From Poa pratensis (taxonomy: Eukaryota > Streptophyta > Magnoliopsida > Poales > Poaceae), in the NCBI GenBank assembly GCA_947311845.1, contig CAMZMU010000069.1, forward strand, positions 8,735,875 through 8,799,874: a stretch of DNA of 64,000 bases, in the 5' to 3' direction. Under the pieces are notes generated by a model that saw only the letters and a list, made by a program, of their open reading frames with translations, was not told the origin of the DNA and made no database searches. Of this stretch, positions 1 through 19,559 are shown one piece after another. The translations under genes and the position numbers were made by a program. Every line of letters starts with the position of its first letter. Within the stretch, counting starts at the first letter, position 1.

Positions 1-351
1 GGAATGGGGCCCCAGTGCCAAATTGACACACGAGGCTGGTTCGATGGGTTTTGTTTTTCGTTTTTTCTGTACGTGGTTTCTTTCATCCAGCAGTTTTCTG
101 CTCCGATTTTCTCTGGTTCTTCCCTTTTTGGCCTTTTTCTCTTGTTTTGTTTCTGTTTAAATATGTTTATTTTTTATTTTCATTTGTATTTTTTGCTTAC
201 GTTTTTTGTTCTCCTTTTACATTTTCGTCCATATTTTTCATTTTTCATTTTTTTGGTTTTGGTTTTTTATTCTCATATTAAAAATGTGTTCATGTATTTG
301 AAAAAAGGTCCATGTGTTAAGAAGGTTCTCTTTTCTTTTTCATTGTATCCC

Positions 352-1020
352 TGGTTTAAAATCGTTCAATCCTATTTTCTGTTTACCCACTAATTCAATT
401 CAAATTTTTGTATCCGATTATTCAAATCGTTCAAACCAACTTTTCTATTCAAATGTAGTATATATTCACCTTATATATTTTCAGTTATGTGCAAATTTTG
501 CATCCCGATTTGAAGTCGTTCAAACTCATTTTCTGTTCAAATATAGTTTCTATTTAACTTATATATTTTCAATATTTTGGCTTCGAGGTATTTAATAATT
601 TAAATCTATTTTATGTTCACCCACTATTTTTTGTAAAATTTTGTTGTATCCCATATATGAAATTGTCAAATCTATCTTTATGTTCACCTACTATTTTCAT
701 AAAATTTGTTACATGCGAGGTTTCAAATCATTCAAATTTATATTTATGTTCAGCTACTATTTTCGTAAATGTTTTTTGTATCACCGATTTGAAATCGTTC
801 AAATTTATTTTCTTTTCACTTACTATTTTTCCGTTTAGTTTTTTGTATCCCGATTTTGAAATCATTCAAATATATTTTTATGCTCACCTACTATTTCTTT
901 TTAAATTTTGCTGAAATTGTTCAAACCTATTCTCTATTCACCTACTTTTTCGTATTTTTCTGTTGTATCCCTGGTTTGAAATCGTTCAAACCTATTTTAT
1001 GTTCACATACTATTTCTGTT
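352..1020. repeat. Degenerate ~65 bp minisatellite, about 10 copies
   Basis: AT-rich DNA in which a unit of roughly 60-70 bp recurs. Each copy has a core like atcgttcaaa followed about 15 bases later by gttcacctactatttt. Copies begin near 363, 430, 515, 598, 660, 725, 795, 860, 915 and 978, with much divergence. The small ORFs here are by-products of the repeat. The flanks (1-351 and 1021-1140) have the same T-rich composition. Confidence 0.7.
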
Positions 1021-1140
1021 CATTTTGTGTATCCTGATTTTTTAAATAATTTCAAAGGTTATTTTTTTCATCTATTTTTTTATATAATTTGTTATATCCT
1101 AGGTCTATTTTTCGTTAAAAACAATCATCGTGTTTGAAAG

Positions 1141-1880
1141 AAACTATTTTTATCGTGGTTTCTTTGTCCTTGGCAATGGATAGTGAACTAAATTTTGGGA
1201 GGATGCTTGGTTGGGTGACAACCCTTTGTCATTGCAATATATGTCTATATAATATCGTTGGACATAAAAATGTTTGGTTGTAGATGTTCTGTCATTTGCG
1301 TCACTGAATATTGAGTTTCGGGGAGACAGATGGATTCTCTTGCTGCAAGTAGTGGAGAGACTTATGCTGAGTCTCTCTTTCTATGTGCTATAACTTGTGA
1401 CATCTTAAATTTCCATTGTTTTAAGATTTTTATGTGGTTTCTTTGTGGAGTATAATCTGGCTAAAAGGCGTTGGATGGGATGAAAAAAGTGTGTTCTTTA
1501 TTCAAAGGAGTGCAGGAGCGTTTGTTCACCTTATATCCTTTTGTGCATCTCATTTGAAGAGCGATTCAAGGTACGTTTAATATATCTCCTCCAACGAATA
1601 TTAGCAATATGTTTTTAATAGGTTAAATGAGATTGATAAGAAAATCGCCCAAATTCATGTACGTGTTTGTATTTGTCTTTGAGCAATTTGTAATTTTCGA
1701 AATGAAGTTGTGTTTGACAAGACTGAAGTTGCTCACGTTTTGCAAGTTGATCTGATCCATGACTTCGCAGGGATTGAGGACTGCCCACTTCCCCGTGCAT
1801 AGGAGGCACGTGGTGAGGCGGGGAAGTTCACTTCAATCCTGACTCACTTGCTTCGTCGATAAGATAAAAATATACGATCT
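1141..1880. other. Intergenic, nothing recognised
   Basis: AT-rich sequence with no ORF, repeat or RNA signal that I can support. A short minus-strand ORF at 1615-1809 has no recognisable motif. Confidence 0.4.
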
Positions 1881-2015
1881 ATGTTCTTAATATAAGATGT
1901 TTTTATTTTTTTTCTAATTCGGATGTTTCTGTACGTATTTAAGTGTGTAGATTCACTCATTTTAGTCTATATCTAGTGCATATTGATATATTTAAAACAT
2001 CTTATAATTTGAAAC
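1880..2015. mobile_element. Decayed Stowaway-type MITE remnant
   Basis: Contains the typical inner Stowaway text of Triticeae: gtgtagattcactcatttt, then an AT-rich stretch ending aaaacatcttataatttg. A second copy of the right half, ending in a degraded ggaacgaagcgagta, lies at 2222-2275. Terminal CTCCCTCC is not preserved, so this is a remnant. Confidence 0.45.
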
Positions 2016-2448
2016 ATGGGAGTAGATAGCTTTCATGCCGTTGTCATTTTTTGGTTTGAAAGGTCGAGCATACACAGTCTCTACGTCCATACGATTCACA
2101 CAACCGATGTTGTTGCGTAAGAATTCATCCGTAACTCTAGCATTATTGTGTTTAGGCTCTGGGACCGGACAAGGTGGCAACATTTCAATCAGTGGAAAAA
2201 CAGAAAACAAAAAGGCTCTATCTAGTGTATATTGAAATATTTAAAACATCTTATAATTTGGAACGAAGCGAGTAGATAGCTTTCATGCAGTTGTCATTTT
2301 TTTTTTTGAAATGTCGAGCATACGCAGTCTCTGCGTCCAAACGATTCACACAATGATGTTATTGCGTAGAGTTAACGTTTACGGCTCAGGGACCTGACAA
2401 GGTGGCAACATTTCAATCAGCGGAAAAATAGAAGACAAAAAGGCTCTA
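1972..2448. repeat. Tandem duplication of a ~225-250 bp segment
   Basis: Copy 1 (about 1972-2221) and copy 2 (about 2222-2448) share long blocks: aaaacatcttataatttg, gtagatagctttcatgc, gtcgagcatac, and caaggtggcaacatttcaat followed by aaaaaggctctat. Copy 2 has small deletions. No coding sense is seen. Confidence 0.75.
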
Positions 2449-2626
2449 TGCATGCATCTTATAATCTTGTAGGGTACGTCAGACACCATGGTGCAAAAAA
2501 ACCGAACGACCATTATCAGTCGGTTGCGTGCATAATCCATATGTGTTATTCGTCTGGTAGTAGAAAAAACCATATGTGCATCCAGTCCAATAGCTCCCTC
2601 TGTTAACCAAATAAGTATATTTCTAA

Positions 2627-4354
2627 GAGCATCTCCACTCGGGACGCCCAAATGGCCGTCTAAAACCCTTTGGGGCGTGCCGGACAGGTTTTCGCTCCCA
2701 CTCGCCCCGCCCAAACGCGTTTTGGGTCTGGCGTGGCCCAGTTTTGTGTCCGGCACGCCTAGCCCATGCCCTCAACTTGGGAGGCTTCGGGTGGCCCCGG
2801 ACGGAATGAAACGTGACGCCACGTCTGCCTCCGACGCGCGGGCCACGCCTGTCAGTGAGAGGCGACTTCAACCGGCAGTGGTCAAACCCGTCGTCAAAGG
2901 CGCGTGACGCGTGGCGACGCCTTGTTTTCACTGCCGGCGGACGCCAGTGAGCCGTCGCGTCCCATTGCTCATCGGCGTGAATGCGGCGCGCCTTTTTGAG
3001 GCAGTGGCGTTAATGCCACCGCTCTCCGGCGGCCATAAAAGGCGTACGCCGGCCCCGTACTCGCCACTCTCGCCACCGCTCTCTTCTCTTCCTTCTTCCT
3101 TCTCTGCCCGCCACCGCGAACCGCACTCTGCCGCCATCGCACCAGAAGATGACCGGGAACTGGAGGCGCACCGGGGGCGCGGCGGCGAACGGATTCGCGC
3201 CGCGCACCGGGGGCGCGGCGGCGAACGGATTCGCGCCGCGCACCTTCCTCCGCGAGCAGTCGGAGGCATTGCGGGACAACGGTTACCCGATGCCGCCCGA
3301 CATGCGCGTCGGAGGCCGCTGGGCGATCTCTGTTCGCGGGATCCCGGTGCCGCGCCCGCTGACAAGGGCGAACCGCGACTTCCCGGCCGCCATGATCGCG
3401 CATTACTGGCGCGAGCTGACGCTGGAGATGCGTCAGGACCCGTGCTGGGACCCGGAGAACGTAGCCAACTACAACCGCTACGAGGTGGCGTTCCAGCGCC
3501 TCTTCGACGAGGAGATGCGCCGCTGGGACGGCCCTGGGCCGGCGCCCATGGACAAGAACGTCGCCAGGCGCGAGGCGTTCTGGTGCGTGCCCGGGTGCAC
3601 GCTCCACGCCATCATGGAGCACATCTCCAACGGCGGATCCCTGCTGGAGACGCCGGCGCCTGCTCCGCCTCCACCTCCTCCGGCCGCCAACCTATGGGCG
3701 CCGCGTGCGTCGGCCTCCTCGTTGCGCTCGTCGGCGCCCTCGTCACGGGCCTCCTCGTCGCGCTCCTCCTCCTTCCGCTCCCGCACCTCGCCTCTGCTCA
3801 CGCCGAAGCCGGAGCAGATGAAGGTCAAGGCGGAGCCGGGGCTGTCGCCGCTCATGGCCGAGCTCGTCGTGACGCAGTCGGGCGCGGACGACGACGCCAT
3901 CGCGCAGGCCGTCCTCGCCGCATCCATGGACGACGTGCCACCGCTCGACGGGCCCACTGCCTGCGCGTGGTCCGTGTTCGACCATGCCAAGGCCAAAGGC
4001 GTGCCCTTCTTCGACCTCACCGGCCCTAGCCGCATCAAGGAGGAGGACGGCGGCGCATGACCAAGCAGCGGCGGCGCCGCTATGAAGAAGGAGAAGAAGG
4101 AGGAGGATGAGCCCTACTACGCCTTCAGGCGCCGCTACCGGGGCCAGAAGATTAGATTTAGTTTTTTAAAATTTCATTCGAATCTGTAAAATTTCCTAAA
4201 GTTTGAATGAAAATCGCAGAAGTTTAAGTTTACAAAAAAATATTTGGGCACCACGAGTGGAGAGCGACGGCGCCCAAATGCGCCAGGTTGTCCGGACGGG
4301 CGCCGTCCGGAAGGCCTTTGGGCGGCCATTTGGGCGCCGCGACTGGAGATGCTC
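2627..4354. mobile_element. PIF/Harbinger-like TIR element with a cargo ORF
   Basis: Termini are inverted repeats: gagcatctccactcg at 2627 and its near-complement ending gagatgctc at 4354 (one mismatch in 15). The flanking 3 bp duplication is TAA (2624-2626 and 4355-4357), the size and base type expected for PIF/Harbinger. Subterminal text is also inverted (cgcccaaatggcc near the left, ggccatttgggcg near the right). The interior is very GC-rich and encodes one long ORF but no DDE transposase, so movement would depend on enzymes from elsewhere. The superfamily call rests on the TSD and TIR only. Confidence 0.7.
3149..4060 (+). CDS. Intact 303-codon cargo ORF, transposon-associated family
   Basis: The only long ORF of the TIR element around it; unspliced, strongly GC-rich, opening MTGNWRRTGG. 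Residues about 7-31 are a 12-residue unit (TGGAAANGFAPR) repeated twice, produced by an exact 36 bp tandem duplication at 3167-3238. Next comes a conserved-looking block (REQSEALRDNGYPMPPDMRV onward) with several Trp and a WCVPGCTL motif. A Pro run, a long Ser/Arg-rich stretch and a C-terminal acidic tail ending RIKEEDGGA follow. Two sites (VKAE, IKEE) fit the SUMO consensus. From memory, ORFs of this layout recur in Triticeae transposons; I know no proven function. It has no transposase triad or zinc finger. It could be a captured host gene kept by the element or a transposon accessory protein. Confidence 0.55.
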   Translation: MTGNWRRTGGAAANGFAPRTGGAAANGFAPRTFLREQSEALRDNGYPMPPDMRVGGRWAISVRGIPVPRPLTRANRDFPAAMIAHYWRELTLEMRQDPCWDPENVANYNRYEVAFQRLFDEEMRRWDGPGPAPMDKNVARREAFWCVPGCTLHAIMEHISNGGSLLETPAPAPPPPPPAANLWAPRASASSLRSSAPSSRASSSRSSSFRSRTSPLLTPKPEQMKVKAEPGLSPLMAELVVTQSGADDDAIAQAVLAASMDDVPPLDGPTACAWSVFDHAKAKGVPFFDLTGPSRIKEEDGGA

Positions 4355-4759
4355 TAAGTTTTCTTCTAAGTCAAAAAAAAATTAAGTTTGACCAGCTTTA
4401 TCAAAATTTGCAATATTTGTTACATTAAATTAGTGTATTATGAAACTACATTTCAAGATGCATCTAGTGATATTGATTTGATGGTGTATGTATTACTGTA
4501 TTAGTCTGTAAAGTTGGTCAAACTTAACAAAAAATGACTTATCACAAAGCTATAAGTATAGTTATTTATGGAGGGAGGTAGTATCTAGCCACCTTCACAA
4601 ATTTGCATCCATATCTACCCCCAAGAATTTAAACCATACACAAGCAAGCGTGCACGAGCTCGTGTCACTCAAAGTCATCGCGAATGGAACGCCGTGCTTT
4701 CCGACGTGCCCGCCCGCGAACGTCGGGTTCATGCACGTTGTCGTGTCCCCCTCACCGTG

Positions 4760-4769
4760 TATATAAATA
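4760..4769 (+). promoter_or_regulatory. TATA box of the small secreted peptide gene
   Basis: tatataaata lies 95 bp upstream of the ATG at 4864, followed by a CT-rich leader (ttcttgctcttcctcc), a common plant arrangement. Confidence 0.6.
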
Positions 4770-4863
4770 CCGCGTCCATCTTCTTGCTCTTCCTCCATGC
4801 CCATATCTCAGTCTCACACCCTACTCCTTAATCGTAGCTTAGCACTAAGCGGCAGCCAGAGCC

Positions 4864-5124
4864 ATGGGTTTTTCTTCGAAGCTTGTGTGGTGTCTCCTGC
4901 TCGCCGGGCTTCTCCTGGCCGCGGCGGAGGTAGAGGCCGGACGGGTACACAGGGTCGGCATCACCATATATGAATGCATTGAGATATGCCGATACAACCA
5001 CCACAACGATGAAGTGGCCAAGTTCGGGTGCATAATGGGCTGCGGTAAACCAACCACTGCAGCAGCTGGGTCGGTCGACGGCGCCGGCGCTGCCGCCGAT
5101 GGTGCCATTCTTCAGGTGGTGTAA
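4864..5124 (+). CDS. Secreted Cys-rich peptide, alpha-hairpinin-like
   Basis: An 86-residue intronless ORF with a clear TATA box upstream. Residues 1-25 form a signal peptide (basic start, Leu/Ala core, cut near VEA-GR). The mature part has four Cys only: C38-x3-C42-x13-C56-x3-C60. This CxxxC...CxxxC layout defines plant alpha-hairpinins, helix-loop-helix defence peptides with two disulfides, some of which act on fungi or inhibit proteases. A Gly/Ala-rich tail of about 25 residues with no Cys follows. The start has a good context (gccATGG). The family call rests on Cys spacing alone; it could be another small secreted cereal peptide, for example a reproductive signalling peptide. Expression should go through the ER to the apoplast or vacuole. 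Confidence 0.65.
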   Translation: MGFSSKLVWCLLLAGLLLAAAEVEAGRVHRVGITIYECIEICRYNHHNDEVAKFGCIMGCGKPTTAAAGSVDGAGAAADGAILQVV

Positions 5125-5302
5125 GCCGGCCCCGGCCGACATAGCTGTTTGAGCTAGCTCATCTTCGTTAGGGTTCCAAATAAGTTTCAAGTGTTTCCTT
5201 CGAGTTGTGTCTTTGTCTTTGTTGCTTGAATGCTGTTCCCTAGCTAGCTGCAAGTTCGCATGCTGATGCTTCTTGCTGCCGTACGTGCGCGAGTGCATGT
5301 TT

Positions 5303-5570
5303 TTTTTTAAGGAGCCACACTGCTCAACAAAGATTACAAAGGAAAAACAAGAAGAACGCAGAAGAACAAGCCGGCGAAATCCAACACAACAACAGCGCTT
5401 GAAGAACCTGGGAGCCGACCGCTGAACCACCGCAACGCCTGACGTCGATCTCCATCGCCGAAACTCGCCGGAGAGGAGGACACCAGACCGCCGCCATCCT
5501 CGGGAAAGGACGCACCCCACTCATGTAGAAGACCGCAGAACCCACCCGCCGCAAGCGTGCGTGTTTAGAG
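5303..5570 (-). mobile_element. Poly(T)-headed retroposon fragment, minus strand
   Basis: A T9 run at 5300 followed by GC-rich DNA reads on the minus strand as a retroposed sequence with a poly(A) tail. It shares atgtagaagaccgcagaac (5524-5542) with the larger retroposon at 53642-54640, in the same orientation relative to the poly(T). It probably derives from the same non-autonomous family. The target duplication is not clear. Confidence 0.5.
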
Positions 5571-6571
5571 CCATAAACCACGATGGTTTACTATGTAATC
5601 GCAAATCTGTTGCATGGAATAAATTTTGCGTTCTGTTAAATCACGAGAACCTTGTACAGTGCTTGTACGACCGTCCTCCAGGGACCAGATCGACTGTCCT
5701 CCGGTGCTCACTTAGTTTAAAAACAATTCAAAACCATATATATATGTTTTTTAAAAATTACATGTTTTTTTATCAGGTTTTATTTGCTAATCACGTATAC
5801 CACATGATCAAAAAAATTTGTTTTCAATGATGTATCCCATAAACATGCAAAGTTTAGATTTTATATAGCTTATATTCCGAGCTAAACAGAAATGACAAAA
5901 TCATGTATATTTTGGATATTTGAAAGTGTGTACATTTAGGTTCACTCATTTGATAAAACCAGAGCCCAATGGGCTAAGCTAGCTTACGCGCGCGCGAGCG
6001 GTCGCGTGAATTCCGACCACGCACGTGCCGTCCCGACCGCTAAACCACAAGGCCGTCAGGCGGAGGAAGACGACCTCGCCCCTGCCGCCACCGCCTGCCT
6101 TTGCCCCCCGCGGCCGACGGTGCTACCGCGCTCGCCTCGCCGTTCTGCCCTCCTCGAATCATCTCCTCCGTCTGCCGCCACCCCGACCATCCCTCTAAAC
6201 CCCTCCTCCTCCCTCCCCGAACCAGCAAATCTCGTCGCCGGCAAACCCCATCCCCATCCCCACCGTTAAGTCTGGTCTCGACGGTGGCTTCTTCGCCGCG
6301 GCTCCACAGCAGCGTCGCCGGCGCCGTCTCGGCCTGCTGCCTGTGTCGGTGGAGGAAGAGAAATGAGGAAGAATGTGGGTGGGCCCCACGTCGCGCGCGC
6401 TTGTAGAAAGGCCGTTCCGGAGTCCAGCGGCCCAACCCAACCCAACTCATCGAAAAAAAAGGAACACCGCGACCCGTCGGCCCCTTTCTTCCCCGTGTGA
6501 CGCCGTGGCCTGACCACCACTTTCCCTCCTCCTCGCCCGTTTCGCGCCCAAACCCCAAATCCGCCGCCCAA
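5571..6571. other. Intergenic and MCM9 5' region
   Basis: 5571-5990 is AT-rich without recognisable features. From about 5990 the sequence becomes GC-rich (gcgcgcgcgagcgg), typical of a grass promoter/5' UTR, with no obvious TATA box. Long minus-strand ORFs here (6040-7137) are composition artefacts opposite MCM9 exons 1-3. Confidence 0.4.
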
Positions 6572-14884
<8,313 letters not shown>

Positions 14885-16581
14885 TACATAATATATTTAT
14901 TTCTGATACAGCAACATGTAGATTGATGAACATACATGTACTGATGTACATCTGCGGTTCTGCATAAACCATATGCTAAGGTGATATACTCTTGCTTTGA
15001 ATTATCAACTGTTATGTATCTTTGACTCTTGGTACTCAGGCACAGTTGCCAGGATAGGAAGATTGACCAATTCGAGTAATCAGCATTTCCTATATAAACT
15101 AGCAATAGTATCTGTAATTCTGTATACTGCCACAAGGATATTGTCAATGCTGAATCTGTGTCAATTTGTTCGATCTTTCTTGGCTTGCAGTACGGCAACC
15201 TAAAAAAAAAAGTAAGAAAAGCCGTTCTAGGAAAACATTAAGCTAAAGCACACAGCTCATCTCTTGCATCATTACCTCGCCTGATTGATGCTCAGTTTTT
15301 GTCTTTGATATGTGAGATTCAGTTACTTGCCATCAATGACTGAGCCAGAATTCTAGAATGGGTGTACAGAGTTAATAAATATTGTTCCACTATTTAATTA
15401 AGGTTAAGTAATAGACATTGTATAGTCTTGTTAAGTTCCGATCAAGCTGCACATTTTTTGGAAAAGTTGTATAGCTACACAACGTATTGTAATTTCCCTC
15501 AACAAAATATTATACCTACTGCACTTTGTGTCTCCTTTCCAAATTAATGAGTGTACATGTATTGTCTTTGCTTCAAATTGACATTCCTAACGATACAGGA
15601 TTTGTGGTGGAACCGTGAAGCAAGGTCTACCTGTCTGCTCATTGTGCGTTTTGGCATGGGCAGTAGCCCGGAAAAACATGTACGTACTAGCTAACATTTC
15701 TTACCACTGATGAGGAATACGCATTAAGATGGTATATTCCCATCCAAATTGCAAGAGACTGACTCGTTGAAATGAGGCTGCTTAACTGAGTCAACATCAG
15801 TCTCGTTTGTTGAGTGTTATTTGAACATGTATATAGTATTTAATTTTACCTGTTGCTTTGTAAATCTCTGGATATAAGCTAGTGCTGACACATGTAATTG
15901 GGCAAGAGAAAGTCATATTACTTACTGTCGTCTTGTTAACCTTTTTTTTGTGGATATACGTTTGCCACTCCTTGTTTGGTGAACCCGTAAGATGCGTTGC
16001 TAGTTCTTGCTGGTGGAGCTACAGCTACTCTATCAGAGTATCAGACCCATTAGCTAGACGGAGTTTGGGTAGTAGTTCCAAGGCCGTCCCCAAGTACTTC
16101 GGCAGATTTTGTTTTGGCGGGTGTTCATTTTGGCAGATTATGATTCCATGTCTGGCAGAAAGTGGGAAGTTTAATTTGAACCTAGTGGGCGGTTTTTCTG
16201 CATCCTCAACTTGGAGTAACATTTTTTTTTTGGAGATTGGATGAACTTGTGGGGGCACTGAGAGGCACTGATTACCGGGTCGAGTGGTGAAAAAACCGTG
16301 ACTAATCACAAGCGCAAATCTGCCTATAGTGGTCCGATACTTCCAAATAATAATAAAAAAGGCAAAAAAAAAACCATTACATAGATGTGATGTAAAAAAT
16401 CATAAGACAGAATTAATCCAAGTATATCCAAGTATCCAACTACCGTGGCAACCAGAACAAAAGGTATTTCCCTCTCTCAAAAGAAACCTCTGATCCTCAA
16501 CAAACGATTGACACGATGAGCTGATCGAGATGACATGCAACCAACTCACGTACAGCACTGCCTCCACCCTGGCCTCGGCCC
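14885..16581. other. Intergenic between MCM9 and phytocyanin gene
   Basis: MCM9 3' UTR followed by AT-rich sequence. An exon-like piece near 15600-15680 (acceptor-like cag then GC-balanced sequence) has no recognisable protein. No repeat or RNA gene is supported. Confidence 0.35.
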
Positions 16582-17309
16582 CTAGAATAGTGCCGCAGCC
16601 ACAATCCCGGCAACGCCCAAGCCAGCCAGCGCCGTGGCCCTGAGCCCGGTGGCACCCGACTCTGACTGCTTGGTCGGCGGCGCGAGCACGGTGTCCGGGG
16701 TCTTGGGCGTGGCGCCGCCGGAGCTGGTCGACGGGGACTCCGGGGTCGTGTCCGGCGTGGTGTCAGGGCTGTCCGGGGTCGGGGACGCCTTGGGCGTCGG
16801 GGAGGCCTTGGGAGGCGGCGAGGCGGCGGTGGCCTTGGCGACGTTGACGACGAGCTTCATGCCGCTGCTGCAGTGGCCGGCGACGCCGCAGATGAAGTAG
16901 TGCTTCCCCGCGGTCTTGAGTGCGACGGTGCTGGCGCCGGTGCCGCCGTCGGTGCTGAGCGCGTTGGCTGCGGAGCAGGACGCGTAGTCCGCCGCGCTCA
17001 CCTCCGCCACATTGTGCGCCCCGCCGGCGTAGTTGAACACTGTAAATTTTCCCATCCGTGCATGAGTAAACGCGTGACAGAATAGGTAGCAAGTGGGCGA
17101 CAGATTAACTAACTGTGAGGAAAGGTGACTGACTGATTGTACTAACCGAGAGAATCGCCGACTTTGAGCTTCTTGTCGCTGGCCCAGGTGGTGTAGTCCG
17201 CGCCGGTGGTCCAGCCGGAGGTGTCGCCGACGGTGTACTTCGCCGCCGACGCCGTCGACGCGCAGCTTGCGATCAGGAGCAGCGCGGCCAAGGCCAGACT
17301 AGAAGCCAT
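16582..17309 (-). CDS. Uclacyanin-type phytocyanin, GPI-anchored
   Basis: Type I copper protein of the cell surface, thought to act in redox or cell-wall processes. Two exons on the minus strand, 17309-17147 and 17039-16582 (intron gttagt...acag), join to 621 nt, 206 residues. Residues 1-22 form a signal peptide. The plastocyanin-like domain spans about 23-122 with copper ligands H63, C105, H110 and M115, and disulfide Cys C76 and C111. The Met axial ligand separates it from stellacyanins (Gln) and early nodulin-like proteins (no ligands). About residues 126-175 are a Pro/Ser/Thr-rich arabinogalactan-type module with repeats KASPTP and PDTTPE. A hydrophobic tail ending GIVAAALF fits a GPI signal. 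The single intron inside the domain is normal for the family. I use the ATG at 17309; no nearby upstream ATG is in frame. Confidence 0.9.
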
Positions 17310-17435
17310 CGTAGCAGCTAAGCTCAATCAATCGAATAGGAAACGAGAATGCAGTAGTGTCAAACCGTCGAATGCGTTTCTCAGCTGGGATCGATCGATC
17401 AATGTGCAGTGCAGAGGATTGGAGGCCATGGCGGG

Positions 17436-17444
17436 CCTTATATA
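17436..17444 (-). promoter_or_regulatory. TATA box of the phytocyanin gene
   Basis: Minus-strand tatataagg, about 127 bp upstream of the ATG at 17309. Confidence 0.6.
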
Positions 17445-19559
17445 CACGAGGCACTGACAATGGCGATGGTAACGGACGGTACGCTAGGCCGCGGCCGCTG
17501 GGAGTTGGTGAAGTGGCTTCCGTTGGAGTTGGTTGGGAGCAGGAACCACCGGTCCCGTGCCCTTTTCCATTGCCCCCGCGATCGAGTCCGGCCCCGACGC
17601 GTAGACATGAAATGCCTTAGAAACGACTCTACTCCAGGTCTCCAGCTAGCTAAGTACCACCGTTCGCTGGAACAATAGACAAATACGCAACCTTTTGGAG
17701 AGGGAAAAACACATGTTTTCCGTGATCGAAAAGCTTGCCGGAGTACCAGTTAATGCTTAACTCATTACTTTGTTTCTGTTGCGACATCTTTCTCATGATG
17801 AACGCGCGTCGCCGGCATGATATTTTTGCGATTGATGTGAAGAAAAGATAATTTACTTGGTGGCTTGGCATTGTCACCAAAAGAACATTCGTTTGTGAGC
17901 TTGCTACGAGTGCTTACCCGTGTAAAACGCCGAGAGACTAATCAGTAGATTGGCTGGGCTATAAGGTTAAGCAATGTTTCTCTTCTGCGTTTGGTGAGTA
18001 TGTACGTACTTCTGTCTTAATTAGTTCATCGTTTGGGCCAAGGCACCTACCACCTACCCTCTGGAAAGGACTTCTCCAAACACTTTCAGGTGTTACAGTT
18101 GCCAGCCTAGCTAACTCGCTCGTAGTTGCTTTGTGGAAGCAAAGCCGGCCTTTGAGGTTGACGTACCGATCTCATTTGTTGATCCAGTAAGTAGCAAGCA
18201 ATCGACGCAGAGTGAAATATGTGGCCTGGAAAATTTCCAGAGAAGCTATGTTGCGGTTAGATCGATTAGACCTTTTTGTGCTTGTAGATTTCCTGTTATA
18301 TCAGCCGGCTGGAGGGGAAGAATATTAGAGCTCAAGCTAGCGGCCATGTAACGGGAGGTCGATCTCAAATCCGGTTGGTGATCACGCACCTAACATGAGA
18401 CGATTAGGTTTGCTCTGTGTCTGGTGCAGGTAGAGCTGTTAAGTACCTTTGTTTGTTGGTAGCCTTTTGCTCGCTTTGTCAAAGTATCACATGCTGCTAT
18501 GTGAGCCTCATCTCATTTTGTAGTCTTCATTCAGGCTTCAGTCACTTTGCCCATTTGCATTGAGAATTTTGGTCGGAGATGAAGAATTCGTTAGTACATT
18601 TTGCCACCAAGAAATATGATACACAACACATGGAGTGTGGCCCGTTGGTGTATGTCTAAATTGACGAAGACATGTCTCGATTCACGAATCTTATAAGAAT
18701 CTGCGGCTCTACCACCTCACCAAAAGAGGTTCACTCAACTGAGCAGTACTCACAAAAGAAATTATTCCGCATACCACAAATCCTCCTCAGGTTATGATAA
18801 CAAAATACAATCTTCACGTGCAGCATACGCAAAGGATGGGTCCTCAATAATTTATGGGTATTCGGCTGAATACTAAATACACATTTTTTGGTACATGTAT
18901 TGTGTAGTCTAACATACTCCAATATTAGCCGAGTCATCAAATATTGAATAGGATGAAGCCGTAAAGTAGTTGATTGACACTAAAGAAGATGAGTTGAGTT
19001 CAATACCTTGTCTCTACAGTTTTACCTTTTATTTTGTTTTTAAATTTCTAGGTGTATTATATATTTGTACTCGTTTCTTTTCTTTCACTTCCTTATAATT
19101 GAACAACACTACGTGCCAATTGTTTTTGGTATTTTCATATCTCTCTCTCTAGGTTGAGATATTTTGACATATAATTTGAAAAGATATGCTAAAATTATGT
19201 CTTCATTCCCGACAAGGTGGAATTATGCAATTATTCTATATGCTACAACATTGGCCGTATATTTTGTATTAAAGAATAAATTGTATTATTGATTTTTTAA
19301 GAACTCCTGGTCTCAAAACATGATCTTTGTAAAAAAATCTGTTTCTTTAATACTAAAATTCTTGGCCCGCCACTCGCATATGCCTTACTTGCTTTTTTGA
19401 AAGTAGAGTTTAGAAAATTAGGGGTGTAACTAAGTGATGCCTGGATCAAGTATACATACACTTTGGCTAGTATCATCGCGACAATTTGCACTAGAGATTT
19501 GAGCATGCCAACAGGTGAGTAAAGCATTAAAATAAAGAGCAGTTCTTTTGGCACAAAAA
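17445..19559. other. Intergenic, phytocyanin upstream region
   Basis: Mixed composition, no supported gene. I see no clear transposon ends between 17650 and 19550. Confidence 0.35.

Larger units (their letters stand above)
2593..4578. mobile_element. Stowaway MITE (~255 bp) split by a later TIR element
   Basis: The left end is gctccctctgttaaccaaa at 2593 and the right end is rich in ggagggagg up to 4578; TA dinucleotides flank both (2591-2592 and 4579-4580). Removing the 1,728 bp element plus one 3 bp duplication at 2624-4357 rejoins atatttctaa to gttttcttctaag. That gives a normal-sized Stowaway with the usual aagtttgaccag and ggtcaaactta inner palindrome. The inner element is therefore younger. 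Confidence 0.65.

Noticed and set aside
2911..4029. 372-codon plus-strand ORF
   Set aside because: Overlaps the 303-codon ORF in another frame; Arg/Ala/Gly-rich without motifs, whereas the shorter frame has a recurrent conserved block.
4828..5520. 230-codon minus-strand ORF
   Set aside because: Runs through the secreted-peptide gene in antisense and into a retroposon fragment; no domain.
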